Below are positions 33,543-46,099 of a stretch of 64,000 nucleotides of DNA, one piece after another. Under the pieces are notes generated by a model that was not told the DNA's origin, ran no database searches, and worked only from the letters and a program-made list of their open reading frames with translations. Both the position numbers and the translations under genes were made by a program. Position 1 is the first letter of the stretch; the number at the start of each line of letters is the position of its first letter. The stretch is from Icerya purchasi (taxonomy: Eukaryota > Arthropoda > Insecta > Hemiptera > Monophlebidae): the NCBI GenBank assembly GCA_039619475.1, contig CM077116.1, positions 198,981,117 to 199,045,116 of the forward strand, read 5' to 3'.

Positions 33543-36500
33543 TGTTTTCTTTTCTCCTAACGTTATATCCTTTACGGCACATTTTCGAAACTTTTTATTA
33601 TCCTACATCCTGTAATGTATCTTGTGTTTTTACTCCTTTCTTTCTTCATCTATTGTCCTCCTCTCCTATAAAAAAAATAAAAGAAAAGAAGAAGAGCGCT
33701 CGTGTAATTTTAATTAACCTGTTTTTGGCTGAGCTACTACTTTTAGTTAGCTATCTAGGGAAAAGAAAATGCGCGCGGTACATGTTTCGATTAAAAGATC
33801 ATCGCCATCTGCTTTTAGGAAAAATAATTGCGCAAATTAAAAAAAATAGGAGAGACTAAAAAAATAATGTATATCAATAATTGTGTATGATCTTATTTTT
33901 TTCACATTAAAAACTTAATTATTTCTTACTTTTTTGCGTCGACAAAACTTTATTTGGCAACCGAACACATTCATCCCAAAAATGAAAAGAAACACCGATA
34001 AAATTCGGGATTTCACATTTTTAATTTGTTATTAAAATATTCTAAATATATATTCAACGATACATATTTTTACAGGTAAATGTACTTCATTTTTTAATAA
34101 AGAATATCCATTTCGCTCCTTGCTAAAAGTATGTACTTAGTGAGTCAGGGAAGTATTATAAATTGCCTACGACGATTTATTCAGACGTTTACAAACGCAT
34201 TCTCAGTTGTAGAATATTCCCTTTCGCTTCTCAAACCCTTCACATTTAATTTAACTCGTTATTCTTTTTCATTTTTGTAGAAATAAATTAATCGTGTAAA
34301 TTTTTAAAGACAAGATCTACTTAAATCCAAGATTTTAAAATGCCCTTTTAGAACTCGATGCTTAAAAATTCCATTGAACGCTTTTTAATTTTCTTTTTTA
34401 TCTTCTACAATATCTACACAAAATGTGAAATATTTCTTATTGCAAGTTTGTTAATATTTCATATAAGTGTACTCTTGTGTTATATATTTGAACACTAGTG
34501 AGTCGTAAAAAACAGTAACTTAATAACACCACGTACACAAAAGAAGAATAAAAAATTAGTCCCTCAAAATTTAGAAAAAATTTAAAAAATATTTTAATTT
34601 CGACTATTCCTAATAACGAAAAACTACGCACCCCTTAAGCGACAACTACTAGGATCTTTTTACTCCTTCTACTAAAATTTCAATTTCAGTTAAATCTTTG
34701 AATTGATATGTTTGCTTTCTAGACGATTCATTTTTAATTAGTAAATTGTATTTTAAGTAAAAACATTAACCCCAATCGGATGCTAGGAGATTACGGTCCT
34801 TCAACAAGTTTTATACATTAATTAATTAATCACATTTTGCGATTTTATATATTTATTGATAAAACTATACATTTTTTAAATATTGTTTTTTTTTATTTTT
34901 GGTATGCTATGATACCGGGGGTGTTCCTACGGCTGAATGCAAATTCCAAAAAATGATAATTGTAGCTCTTTTAGAATGTTCTTTTAAAGGTGTTTAAAGG
35001 TTTTGCGTTCTTTTTCCAAAACGACTGTTGTTGAGTAAACTAACAATAAGACATCTTTTGTTTTTGTTTTATTCTCAATTAGTCTAATTTCGAGAGACTG
35101 GTCATTATTTGTAACTGCATTGATATTCTTATCCCTCGAAAATAACATATGTGAAATAAAGCCCGATGATTAAGTGTTGGAGAAAGAAAACTACAATAGT
35201 TAATGGAAAACTATTTGTACAAACTACCGTTAGCTAAATCAAAGATGGGGGAGTAAACAGACAAATACGTTATAACGCAGCTGTTAAATAAAATGCCTAA
35301 AGGGCAATAATAGAGGAGGAAAAAATTGGAGTGAAAAAAAAGAAAATAAAGGGAATGTTAAAAGAAAAGAGGGAAATATAGGAACAATAATAAGCATTAA
35401 ATAAGAGAAGAGGGTACGGAAATAGTGATAAACAGAATGGGAAAGAAAAGGGACGGAATATGTAATAAAATGATTGGCGATAAGATTGTATAGTATGTAA
35501 GTAGTATAGTGTAGACATATATATTTAGATGTAAGAAAACTCGTTGACAAGCGTCTGTAAATATTAATAAATATATATATATTTTTCAAAAAAAAATAAA
35601 GAAATAAATCGATGGAATTATAGCTTAATAAACATGTAAAAAAAGAACTGAGACTATACATCGTAAGAATAAGAAACTGGTGCACTTTGAATATCTTTTA
35701 TCGGCTCTATAAATATCCTGCGTGTCATTTTTTTTTTTTTAAGTTTGTGAGCGGTAAGGACATGTTCCAGTTTAAGAGTAAAAAGATTCTGAAGTTTACC
35801 CTGCGTATCATTATCACCGAGCTAGTTTCGTATTTATTTTAAATGTGTCTCAGCGATTAGTTCTACTTGCTGACAATTTGATAATACTTTGACATAACGA
35901 AAGAAAAAAAAAATTAAGAAAATTATGGATTTTATTCTGACACGTAGAAATGAGTGCCTCTTATCAGCACACGTATCATTCAGATGATTATTAGCCGCTC
36001 GCACAATTAACGACATATTCTGCATTTCATATTAGCGTCCATTGAAACGAATAACGTAACGGAATATGTATACATTTAAATAATCAAATAGTATTAATTA
36101 AGTATATGAAAAGTTCAATTTGAAAAAAATTATCATAAAAAACTATCGTTTATTATTTTTAAAAAATAAAAATTAATCATCGAATAAATATCCCTATCAT
36201 CGAGTTTGAATTTATTTTGAAAAACTGTAAAAATCATTTTTTGGAAAAAGTGAAAAATCGGAATGTTGCGTAAAGCTTGCGATGTAGAAATCTAACATTT
36301 GAGATTGCATATTTGGCCGGGAGGTAAGTATATCTGTAATACTAGAGGTCAGCGTGAAATCGTATTATTTATGCAGTACATCGCTAGGCGCACAAGCTAC
36401 CAAACGGAACGTTGATAATTTTTTTTTTTTTTATACACCCCAAAAAAAATATATATTAATTTAAAACAAAATCTAAAGGCATTTTAAAACGAATGAATAA

Positions 36501-37382
36501 TGAGATAATTCGATATAAAAAAAAAAGTATCGTATCATAAAATATTAAAAAATTTTAATTTTTCGATAATGCGATCAATTTCGATTTCATTTTGTTTAAA
36601 AAGAATTAAAAAAAAAAAAAACAAATTTGTAACCGTTACAGGTTTGCACGATTTTTTTAGAAAAACAAAACATTATTCCGAGTCGAAAAAATGAATCAGT
36701 TAGAAATTTTTGTCAATCTCATCGGCAAAAGACGAGTATAATACAAAATTTCAAAACGAATTAATAGAAATTTACAACACTGAAGAATTTACAGCAGTTA
36801 TAACTTACAGCATATCAACAAAATAAACTGCTTTCGTCGTATTTCATCGTTAATAAAGTAAATAAAAAACCGTCTTCAATTCTGTCGCTCTGTCCAATCA
36901 TCTTACCAATAAAAAAAAAAAAAAAACCCAAAAAAACGGAATGTGCCTCGGGGCACAGGGCAGAAGTGAAATTTCAAAGGAGTATTCCCAAAGCGTCCTA
37001 GTAGCTGCTGCCCCGCTGCACTTCATCACTTTATTTTAGAAATTTGAAGAAATTCAGTGCACGGGTGACCGCAAGAGACAACGGTTATTGTTGGTGTGTC
37101 CCGTTTGGTGGAATATTGCTCACTACGCGACTACTCTCGTAAACAGAATTCTCGTTTCTGGTTTTTTACTACAGTTAAAATATTACTCAGCGTGTATAAT
37201 GTTGTTTTGATATAAATATCGTAATAATAGTTTTGATTAATTATTGGGAGTTTTTTTTTTTTTTTTTTGTTTGGCGTAGTTTAGTTTATATCTTTTTTTT
37301 GGGAAGTGACGTGTGACGAAAAAACAAAAAAGAAATCCCATCTTACCTTCTAGTTACTAAAAATAGAGTTAAGCCAAATACA
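33543..37382. other. AT-rich DNA without a recognisable gene
   Basis: Nothing nameable. The 133-codon minus-strand frame at 35284-35685 is a Phe/Tyr/Leu-rich translation of A-rich DNA and is not counted. A somewhat GC-richer stretch at 36940-37140 is unexplained; it contains CGCGACTACTCT (37126-37137), which also forms the piggyBac right end at 38200-38211. Confidence 0.45.
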
Positions 37383-37976
37383 ATGTTTGAATTTGGTGAG
37401 TAGAAGGTTCTAATGTGCCTAATAAAAAGCAAAAGAAAGTGGTTCTACTATTGTCAACTTCACACGATGATAATAAGATCGATGAAACTGCTGAGAAACC
37501 AGAAATCATAACATATTATAAGGGGACTAAAGGCCGAGTTGATGTAGTCGATCAAATGAATGAAGAATATTCTGTGGGTAGAGCGACTCGCAGATGGCCG
37601 ATGAGATTATTTTTCTCAATTCTGAATATTGCCGGCATAAATAGTCAAATGAAAAGAAAATACTGACCATTTATTATTATTAAGACGAATGTTTTTGAAA
37701 GAAATTGCTCTGGCTATGACTAGACCACATATAATTAGAAGATCCGAAGTAAACAGTTTGCAGAAACAGCTGAGAAGCCAAATCGCCCGATTTGTGCCTT
37801 CGGAACATCAAAATATACTCGTAAGGTGAAGAAGCTATATATGTCCGTCCAAGAAAAATAGAATGACCAAGAAAGGGTGCAATAGATGCGCAAAGTTACC
37901 GTGCAACGAACATTGTATGTACACGTGTCAGGACTGTTTTGCTGAAATATATATCGTAGACGATGAAAACATTTAA
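37383..37976 (+). pseudogene. piggyBac-like transposase C-terminal part
   Basis: The frame 37415-37666 shows 'PNKKQKKVVLLLSTSHDD', 'KPEIITYYKGTKGRVDVVDQ' and 'RRWPMRLFFSILNIAGINSQ', which are hallmark blocks around the last catalytic Asp (in GRVDVVDQM) of the DDE_Tnp_1_7 family. After a frameshift near 37666 the text continues 'FLKEIALAMTRPHIIRR'. Near 37870-37976 comes a cysteine-rich end ('[20 protein letters not shown]'), the zinc-binding C-terminal domain that binds the element's ends. The N-terminal two thirds are missing, so it is inactive. Confidence 0.85.
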
Positions 37977-38215
37977 TTTTGTTATTAAGTTTAATTTCCT
38001 TTTTTTATGTAGGTTAAGTAAAAAATGTTGATAAAATTCAAGAAATTTTACTTAATATTTCCCAAAGCATTTTTTTTTTCTAATACTAAATATAAAATTT
38101 TAATAAATGATACTTTTTGTGATAGCCTTATATTCTATCCTCATTTGAAGTATGGGCGGCAAAATGCTCCCCACGCGATCACCACGTTTCACGGAAAGGC
38201 GCGACTACTCTAGGG
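37383..38215 (+). mobile_element. piggyBac-type transposon, 3' remnant with right end
   Basis: The remnant ends ...CTCTAGGG directly before TTAA (38216-38219), the terminal signature and target of piggyBac elements. The left end and most of the transposase are absent; no matching inverted terminus was found upstream. Confidence 0.75.
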
Positions 38216-38324
38216 TTAACGGCTCTACCCGGATCCGAATCTCTCCCAGGTATACACCTAATATGAAATTTAATATTGGTTGTACCAGAGAATTATCTGA
38301 CGCCAAGTAAAGGCGAATAGTCCA

Positions 38325-38420
38325 AAAGTAGAAAGGAACTGGCCCCGGTATTCTCATTAGATTCATTAGGCTTAGGATAATACGAAAAGCTTAATTACAC
38401 AATCCCCGACGGCCTGCTAA
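38325..38420 (+). repeat. Unknown dispersed repeat, copy a
   Basis: Shares ordered blocks with 40750-40850: AGAAAG, AACTG, TTCATTA, GAAAAG, CACAATCCCCG and CCTGC, in the same order and orientation with similar spacing. No coding potential was recognised. Confidence 0.5.
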
Positions 38421-39104
38421 AGGTACGGGACTTGCTTTATACTTACTTAGCGGCCGCTAGTTACACATCGAGGCGACACTACCATTTACGTAAACAGAGA
38501 AAACTAATAGTAGCCCTAAAAAGACGGAATTAGTTTTATTTAAAACTGTTCTGTTATTTTAAACACGTTCATATCGGTACTGGTACTACCATTTGTACTT
38601 TAAAAAAGAAATTATACGTCTACGAATGAAATTATAAGCACCAATTTGATTTGTCATGTGGTTTACTTTTTAATTATGTAAAATGCGCAATTCTATCAAT
38701 TTTTCGTTTTTTTTTTTTTTGATAAAAAAATAACATTTTTATTTTAAATACACTACCAGACAGTGACAGTTCGGCTTTAGTTTTATCTTGTCCTATTTGT
38801 CTAATATACATATTCAAATTTTGTGACGGTTTTGCTGCCGTATTATATTTGAAGTACCGTTTCGGAGACCGATTCGAAAACAGCTTAAAAATTAAATGGT
38901 ACAGCATTTTAAAGTTACCTTTGAAATTATTTCAAAATCGGAAAATTTTTGCTAATAAAACCCGAAATAATATTAAAACTTTATTGAAATGAAAAAAAAA
39001 AAAAATAAATAAAATGCGAGCGCTAAAATAGAATTACACGCATTTTTACTTAAATTATCGAACACTCCACTTATCGTTAAATTTTGCGTTGTTTTTTTAA
39101 TGCA

Positions 39105-39136
<32 letters not shown>

Positions 39137-40370
39137 TTCTTTTAGTTTAATTTCGCTTTAAAAATTAACTTATAATGAAAAGTTTATCTTATCGCGTTCT
39201 TTCAATTTACTCCGTTCTTCCTTGTAACGTTCTTGTCATTGTCATTTTTATTATTTCTTTTGAAGAATTTTTCATGAATATTTAATCGTTCCGATGAATT
39301 TCTTAAAGTTTAAATTATTCAGAGTTTCAAATCACCAATTAAAACTGACAAAAGTACGAATAAAATAATTAATAACGACAGGGCTTGACAAGATTTACTC
39401 TAAATTCCCCAGATGAATACAGTGCTTACGAGGAAACATTGAGACACACGATTTGGACGTGCAGATTAAATAATGGAGAAACAGACGACTCCTATTGAAA
39501 TATTTTATTCAATCGATAGCTTTTCAAAACAAACTATAATACTGTATAATTTCAGAGGGGAAAAAATGATTAAGATAGTAGTAATCTTGGCCCGAGGAAA
39601 TACTTGGGCAAACTTAAAACGAGTGTTCACTTAAAAAAAAAAAAAAGCGAAAAAAGACCGTGAAGTCGAAATCGGTAAATCGAATATTGCAAGAAGAGCA
39701 GAATTAAAAAAAAAAAAAAAAAAAAACTTTAAGAAAAAGTTCAAAAAGAAAAAATTTGATAATTTTGAAAAAATTGAAAATTTTGAAAAAAATAAAAAGA
39801 AGAAAACCGGAAAAAACGACTAGATGGGAGGAAAAAGAAATTTGACGAAAACCTACTAAATGGAAAGTAGAAAAGTACATATGTTTTCATAGCCAAATTT
39901 GAAAAAAAGAAGTAATGTAAGAGATTAGACATATTTGTAAATCTAAGGGTTAGCCAATTTACATCATTTTGTTTTTGAATTATCTCATTTACATATACCA
40001 TTACTTTAAATGCCCATTTTTTTTAAAAATTTTTTCGAAACTTGGAAAAACTGTTAAGTTTTTATACTTCCAGCGTGCGGTAGCGCACATCCGATTGTTA
40101 AAACTTAACAAGAAAATAATCTAACGGAGTTAGTAACACCTTCTGACGAGAGATCTAAGTGAGGATCACAAAAAAAAAAAAAAAAAAGAAAAAAGAAAGA
40201 AAGGTATATTTTTTAAAATTTATTACAGTTTTTGGGTTAGTTCAGCCTATTTCGTATTTTTCACTTTCTTCTTAAATTTAGTTTCTTTAATCGATGCAAC
40301 AATAACTCAAGAAAAAAACAAAAAAGTATTCTACCTGAAGTCCGCAAATAGGACACGCATTTTAATATAT

Positions 40371-40411
40371 TTATTTTATTTTATTTTATTTTATTTTATT
40401 TTTTTTTTTTT
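40371..40411. repeat. (TTTTA)n microsatellite followed by T-run
   Basis: Six or so TTTTA units run into 11 T residues. Read on the minus strand it could be an A-rich retrotransposon tail, but no element body was identified beside it. Confidence 0.8.
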
Positions 40412-40749
40412 GGGCATGTTCACCCAGCAACGACGCGAAGGGAAAAGAATGTAGGAACCGGAAAGAAATTTAAATACAAATATTACTCCGCAAATAACGC
40501 GGTATGCAACCGATGTGACACATCAAGACTAATAAGATCGGATTTTAAATAAACGCTTTTTCAGTATTCTATTTACAACGAAAACCTTCTTCAGAATTAG
40601 AGAATCTTACGGATCATCGGTGTAATCTCTATTGTGGTTTATATGCTCGACTATCAAACCAGAGATACCGTAGGTTTGAGACTACGTCAAATAATCTGAA
40701 AGTGAATTATCAACAAATCGGTGGGATAGTAAAGAGCTGAACCGTTTCA

Positions 40750-40850
40750 AAAGCAGAAAGAAACTGACTCCCTATTTACATCAGGTTCATTAAAAGTTAG
40801 TGCTTTACGAAAAGAAACTAGGTCCACAATCCCCGTATCCTGCCACCCTA
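40750..40850 (+). repeat. Unknown dispersed repeat, copy b
   Basis: Diverged direct copy of 38325-38420; see that entry for the shared blocks. Confidence 0.5.
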
Positions 40851-42807
40851 CTTTTAACATACACAGTAGCAAAAAAAGAAAAAAAAAAAAAAAGAAGTCC
40901 GATACTGCTAAGGAATTATCATTTTTAAGGAATTTGATTATGGAAAATACGTTCAAAAATCATGACATAGAAAACATCACAGCTCAAATCCTAACAAGTT
41001 TTAATTACATTTTTATACTACACTTGATTCCTCTCGCGTTTTGTCATTGTCATTCCATTTTCAACTCCATTCCATTCTGTTTCTTATTTTACGTTTAATC
41101 TCTGTCCTGATTAATATTTTATTCATACATCTTCTTTAGATTTTTTATCTACTATTTCTCCTGCTGCGAATAAGGTATCGCGGGAGGAAATTATTTAAAA
41201 TTATTAACGCATTGTTGTTGCGTTAATATTTTAATACTCGCAATTTATAGCAATATCAGAGTGCGCGAATTAACAAAGCACCAAAAAGTTTTAGTTCCAG
41301 TGAAAATGTTCGATTTAGACTGCTGCTCCATAGTGTGGGCAAAATTCAAAACGGAGCCGAGTTGCGATATTAAAAGCGGATCATGACGTATGAAAAAGAT
41401 GGTAAAATTATACACGGAAAATGGTGATTTAGAAGAATGTATGTTCGAGTACTTACCGCAAATTTCATGTTATAGAAGAGCCGCGAATCGCGGACCACAT
41501 GAGTACGAACAGTTGCTGGTCGAGTTGTCTGAGCAGCAGATTATTCGAACGACTTCAGGTCGATGAAGACTAACGTTTCAGCTGGATCGGCTGCAGGAAG
41601 TATCTGAATAATGGCGCGATCTACATGCTCGAAATAATTAATTTTTTGTCGCTATCCGAAAGTAGATCTGAGAGAGATTATATAATTTCATCGACGAATA
41701 AATCGGATGAACGATTTCCGCCGGCCGAACTGATTTAGCTTTATTTGTTTATACATCTCTGCGCATGCACATTTCTTCGTCGGTTGATTACGTTTGTTTA
41801 TCGAGCGGCACATCTGCATGAGAAGAGGACGGCTTGACACGCTTCATTAACAGCTCTACCGGGTTTAGAACAGTTTTTCCAGTTGACGTACTAATCGAAA
41901 TCGACTAAGAACGCGCGAAATTAAGCTAGGAAACAGAAGCAGGCAGACACGAAGAAAAATCGCAACTAAAAAACAGTCTCAACTGCACTGACCAGGCATG
42001 GAGAAAGTTTCGAGTTTACATACGCGAGAGAAAAAAATCGATGTTTTTCCAACTTGACCCGGGTCACAGAAGCGTTTCGACTAATTAATAACTGCCAGCG
42101 ATATCGAAATATTTCCTTTTTCGGAAAAACCAGCTCATTCCGTAGTCAGATCATCTTTTATCGGAAAACTGCTCTTCTCGCAGTTAAGGCACTATTTTTT
42201 GCGCAAAAGTTCACGTTCATTAGAATTCTTCTATTTATTATTGTATTTTTTTAAAATCTTTTTCCATTAATATAATTAGGAATAGTTTTTTCAGATTGTC
42301 AAATTTCAAACGCAGAAAACAATAGCAATATTTAAATAGAACTGTTCTAATCGGTACGTAACTAAAAGTTTAAGATACCCGTTCGCCAAGAAACTGCTAG
42401 AGGTATCAAAATATACTAATATACTCGTACTAATTACCTATCTTATAGATATTACTACATTTGTACTTTTTTTTGATTCGGTGATTGTAAAATGCCATAA
42501 ATATTCCCTTGTTCGTAAGTATAATGTTTTAAACTAAGCCGCTTTGGCGTATTTACGTAATTTCTTTATTCGACGTTTGAAAAATTATTTTCCCATGATT
42601 TTCTATTTCTTTTTTTTCCGAAATTGCAAGTCTTTTACGTCAATAGTCTTTTTTTTGCAGTCATTTTTGTACAGTAGGATGCACAAGCTTCGCAACTTTT
42701 CTAATTTCGCTGGAGAGTTACTATGTATAACGTGTGTATACAATTTACCGAAATCAATTTTTTAACTCTCTGAGTGGGGTTCAACACAGCCAAATAGACG
42801 AGGAAAT

Positions 42808-45800
42808 ATGATTTCAAATAGCATCCGTAATAGTGACCTGGTACTCCTCCCTCCTCCATCACATACACATTTCAACACAACTCATAACACTTTTTCAATA
42901 ATAGATTTAGCATTTGCATCCGTTTCACTATTTCCTTACTTGAACATAGATGTACATGGTGATCTGTGTTCAAGTGACCATTTCCCTATTTTCATACACT
43001 TTCCCCACCAGTTGCAAAAATTGCACTCAGCCCAGGTAACAAAAAAATTTGCATTCCATAAAGCAGATTGGAAGGGTTACAAAACAAAGGTTACTATCCC
43101 TAAAATTCAAACGGAATCGGTAGAGGAAAATCTGAAAATTCTCATCAACGCGATGAATGAAGCAGCAAGAGCAACAATACCGAAAACAACAACAGCTCCT
43201 CGGAAAAAGCGAGTACCATGGTGGTGCCCCGAAATCAAAATGGCGATCGCACAACGGAAACGAGCATTGAGGAAGTATAAAACAACGAAGTCACTTACAG
43301 ACCTGATTGAATTCAGAAGATTTAGAGCTCGAGCCAGGCTACTTATCAAAATGAGAAAACAGGAGTGCTGGACAGCATTTGTATCATCTATCTCAAAAGA
43401 TATGCCTGCGACGGTGGTTTGGAGAAGAATCAAGTCGTTGTGTGGTAACTATCGTCCTCCAACTACCCCTTCCTTACTCATTAACAATGTCCTGCTCACA
43501 GACACCAAAGAAGTGGCAGATGCCTTTGCGCAACATTTTGCTAAAGTATCTTCCTCAGCATCCTACACCGATTCCTTCCTAGAACACAAAGCGAGACTAG
43601 AGGAGCAAAAAATATCCTTTCCTCCAGATCAAAAAGAAAAATACAATGATCCTTTTTCAATGTCTGAACTAAATTACCAGCTCGATAAAAAGCTAAAAAA
43701 CAGTGCACCTGGAGCCGACTCCATTCATCCATTCATGATCAGATACCTACCTAATCTAGCTAAACAACTACTCCTTGACGTATACAACAAAATTTGGACA
43801 ACTTCCTCCATCCCAAAATCCTGGAAAGCAGCTTTAATTATTCCTATCCTCAAACCTAATAAAGAAACCTTCATTCCTCAAAATTACAGACCTATCTCCT
43901 TACTATCTTCACTCTCCAAAATCATGGAAAAAATGGTAAACAGACGACTATCCTCTTTCCTAGAATCTTCAAACGTTCTCTCCCCAATACAAATTGGAGG
44001 TCGCAAATCAAAATCCCCAATGTTACATCTCCTGAGCCTAAAAAGACAAATACTTGAAGCCCAAAAGAGGTCACAAGCTCTCTATACTGTCTTTTTTGAC
44101 ATAGAGAAAGCATTCGACCGGATATGGCGATATAAAGTGCTTACAAAGCTGAAGAACGCCAATATAAAAGGCAAGATGGGCAACTATATAATGAATTATT
44201 TGTCAAACAGACACATTCAAGTAAAAATTGGCTCAACTGTATCCTCTCCTGTCCTAATAGAGAATGGTATTCCTCAAGGCTCTCCTCTAAGTGTAACACT
44301 CTTTATCCTATACATAAATGATGTGGCGGACTGCATACAGCCGCCGGTAACATCCCGATTGTTTATAGACGACCTCAATATATCCTTAGCATCAAACTTT
44401 CCTTCCAACGCCAAATCTATACTACAATCCACAATCAATAGGTTATATTCGTGGACCGAAAGTAACGGCCTTACTTTCTCCTTAAATAAAACTTCTTGTG
44501 TAAAATTCCAGAAAAGTCGTCGAGTAAACCCAAACCATGATTTTTCCCTTACCCTAAATGGACTTCCTCTTCCAGTCACATCCTCAGCTAAATTCTTGGG
44601 TCTAACATTTGACTCCCATCTGACATGGTCTCCTCATATTAAAGAACTCAAACGCAAATGTAATAAAATCATAGCTATCCTAAAATGTTTATCACATCAT
44701 AAATATAACAATAATCCAAAACTACTTCTATCTGTATACAGATCACTTATTCTAAGCAGATTAACCTACGGCTGCCAGGTGTTCTATTCGGCTAGTAAGC
44801 AGCTCATAAAATCACTTGAATCAATCCATCACGCTGCTTTAAGGTCCATCCTTGGGGCGCATCGAACATCTCCCACGCAGGGTGTCTGTGTGCTATCAGG
44901 AATTCCGCCATTATCCTATATATTTGACTTCTACACCTCCCGTGATCATCTATACTGGTACCAACAATATCACTTCTCTTCGAGGAACACTGTCATTCCT
45001 CCTCCAGCCTTTCAAAATGATCCAATACCTAATATTCTAAATTTTTTGACTGAGAAAAACATCAAATACAATCCAGATCTCCTCCTGTTCCCAAAAGAAC
45101 CACCATGGGAATACCCCCCATTGATGGTAGACTTATCACTCTTTATCCACCGTACATCTAACGAGGACCAATATACAGCTCGCCAAAAAAGTATCGAAAA
45201 AATACAAACTTACACACATGATACACACGTTTATACAGATGGAGCTAAAGCAAATGTCGCTGGCACACTGTCCACTCCCACAGCATGTGCCTACCTAATC
45301 TCAGGTGAAGCCGAAGCAGTGAGGCTACATGATGACAGCTCCGCATTAGAAGCCGAGCTATACGGAATTCTCTTTGGATTGGAAGCATGTGCGTGTTGTA
45401 AATCTGAGAACAAACAATACATAATTATCACAGATTCACTGGCCTCCCTTCAAACTATTCAGTCACTTACTATAACCAGTTCATTAGTCTATAAAATAAG
45501 ATCTACAGCACATCGCCTTACCCAAGAGGGGATACAAGTAGGCTTCTTGTGGGTGCCGGCACATGTTGGAATACCCGGAAACGAATGTGTAGACCGGGCC
45601 GCCAAGTCAATGTTGTCTGTCCCTATGCCACCCAATGTCCCACCACCAGAAATCACTCCCTTCTTCCACAAAAATATGAAAGAACATTGGATCTCATCCT
45701 GGTCCCAACATGCAACTTTCCTAAGGAATATTAAACCAAATGTTGATCCTTGGTGGCCACCGATCCAAATGTCCAAAAAAGAATTCTCTGCCCTTAATAG

Positions 45801-46041
45801 ATTGAGACTGGGACACACATCGATATCTCACAACCATGTCCTCCAGGGAGCCCCTCCACCGATTTCCTGCCCATTCTGTAATGCAGCAGTGCTACCTTCG
45901 GTGGAACACATCCTGAAACAATGTCAAAACTTAACAATAATCAAGGACGAACCACTACACCTTCTTTTAGATAACCGTCCAGAACAGGTTCAGACAATGC
46001 TAATCTTCCTTAACCGAAATAATTTAATAAACAAATTGTAA
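42808..46041 (+). CDS. LINE ORF2 (endonuclease end, reverse transcriptase, RNase H, zinc knuckle), uninterrupted
   Basis: An open frame of 1077 codons from the first ATG; it is in fact open from the element start ('EWGSTQPNRRGNMI'). Endonuclease end: 'SIIDLAFASV' and 'CSSDHFPIF' (residues 30-60). Reverse transcriptase: 'NSAPGADSIHPFMI', 'NYRPISLLSSLSKIMEKM', 'FFDIEKAFDRIW' (about 428), 'ENGIPQGSPLS', and 'LFIDDLNIS' (about 517), where the usual FADD/YADD is FIDD with both Asp kept. RNase H: 'YTDGA' (808), 'LEAELYGI', 'ITDSLAS' (874) and 'HVGIPGNECVDRAA'. C-terminus: 'RLRLGHTSISHNHV' and a CPFC...HILKQC knuckle (about 1019). It would nick the target and copy its RNA into DNA, but it lacks the endonuclease N-terminus. 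Clade is I-group by domain order; the exact clade is uncertain. Confidence 0.95.
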   Translation: MISNSIRNSDLVLLPPPSHTHFNTTHNTFSIIDLAFASVSLFPYLNIDVHGDLCSSDHFPIFIHFPHQLQKLHSAQVTKKFAFHKADWKGYKTKVTIPKIQTESVEENLKILINAMNEAARATIPKTTTAPRKKRVPWWCPEIKMAIAQRKRALRKYKTTKSLTDLIEFRRFRARARLLIKMRKQECWTAFVSSISKDMPATVVWRRIKSLCGNYRPPTTPSLLINNVLLTDTKEVADAFAQHFAKVSSSASYTDSFLEHKARLEEQKISFPPDQKEKYNDPFSMSELNYQLDKKLKNSAPGADSIHPFMIRYLPNLAKQLLLDVYNKIWTTSSIPKSWKAALIIPILKPNKETFIPQNYRPISLLSSLSKIMEKMVNRRLSSFLESSNVLSPIQIGGRKSKSPMLHLLSLKRQILEAQKRSQALYTVFFDIEKAFDRIWRYKVLTKLKNANIKGKMGNYIMNYLSNRHIQVKIGSTVSSPVLIENGIPQGSPLSVTLFILYINDVADCIQPPVTSRLFIDDLNISLASNFPSNAKSILQSTINRLYSWTESNGLTFSLNKTSCVKFQKSRRVNPNHDFSLTLNGLPLPVTSSAKFLGLTFDSHLTWSPHIKELKRKCNKIIAILKCLSHHKYNNNPKLLLSVYRSLILSRLTYGCQVFYSASKQLIKSLESIHHAALRSILGAHRTSPTQGVCVLSGIPPLSYIFDFYTSRDHLYWYQQYHFSSRNTVIPPPAFQNDPIPNILNFLTEKNIKYNPDLLLFPKEPPWEYPPLMVDLSLFIHRTSNEDQYTARQKSIEKIQTYTHDTHVYTDGAKANVAGTLSTPTACAYLISGEAEAVRLHDDSSALEAELYGILFGLEACACCKSENKQYIIITDSLASLQTIQSLTITSSLVYKIRSTAHRLTQEGIQVGFLWVPAHVGIPGNECVDRAAKSMLSVPMPPNVPPPEITPFFHKNMKEHWISSWSQHATFLRNIKPNVDPWWPPIQMSKKEFSALNRLRLGHTSISHNHVLQGAPPPISCPFCNAAVLPSVEHILKQCQNLTIIKDEPLHLLLDNRPEQVQTMLIFLNRNNLINKL

Positions 46042-46050
46042 TAAATCCGA

Positions 46051-46099
46051 TACTCGTTGTGCCGTAATGACCCTGGCAGTTATACATGGCCAACGAGTA
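46051..46099 (+). other. 3' UTR hairpin of the long RNase-H LINE
   Basis: TACTCGTTG (46051-46059) pairs perfectly with CAACGAGTA (46091-46099), extended by GCC (46061-46063) with GGC (46088-46090). The loop carries GTAATGACCCTGGCAGTTA. It sits just upstream of the poly(A) tail and is a candidate recognition structure for the reverse transcriptase. Confidence 0.65.

Larger units (their letters stand above)
38220..42763. other. AT-rich DNA with microsatellites, no recognisable gene
   Basis: It contains two diverged copies of an unknown repeat (38325-38420 and 40750-40850), (AT)n at about 39110-39135, A-runs at 39633-39648 and 39707-39727, and (TTTTA)n plus T-run at 40371-40411. The stretch 41290-41980 is less AT-rich and holds short open frames, but no motif was recognised. 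Confidence 0.45.

Noticed and set aside
35284..35685. 133-codon minus-strand frame, rich in Phe, Tyr and Leu
   Set aside because: A translation of A/G-rich low-complexity DNA; it resembles a membrane protein only through composition.
43027..45818. Minus-strand and alternate plus-strand frames within the long LINE
   Set aside because: Shadows of the 1077-codon ORF2.
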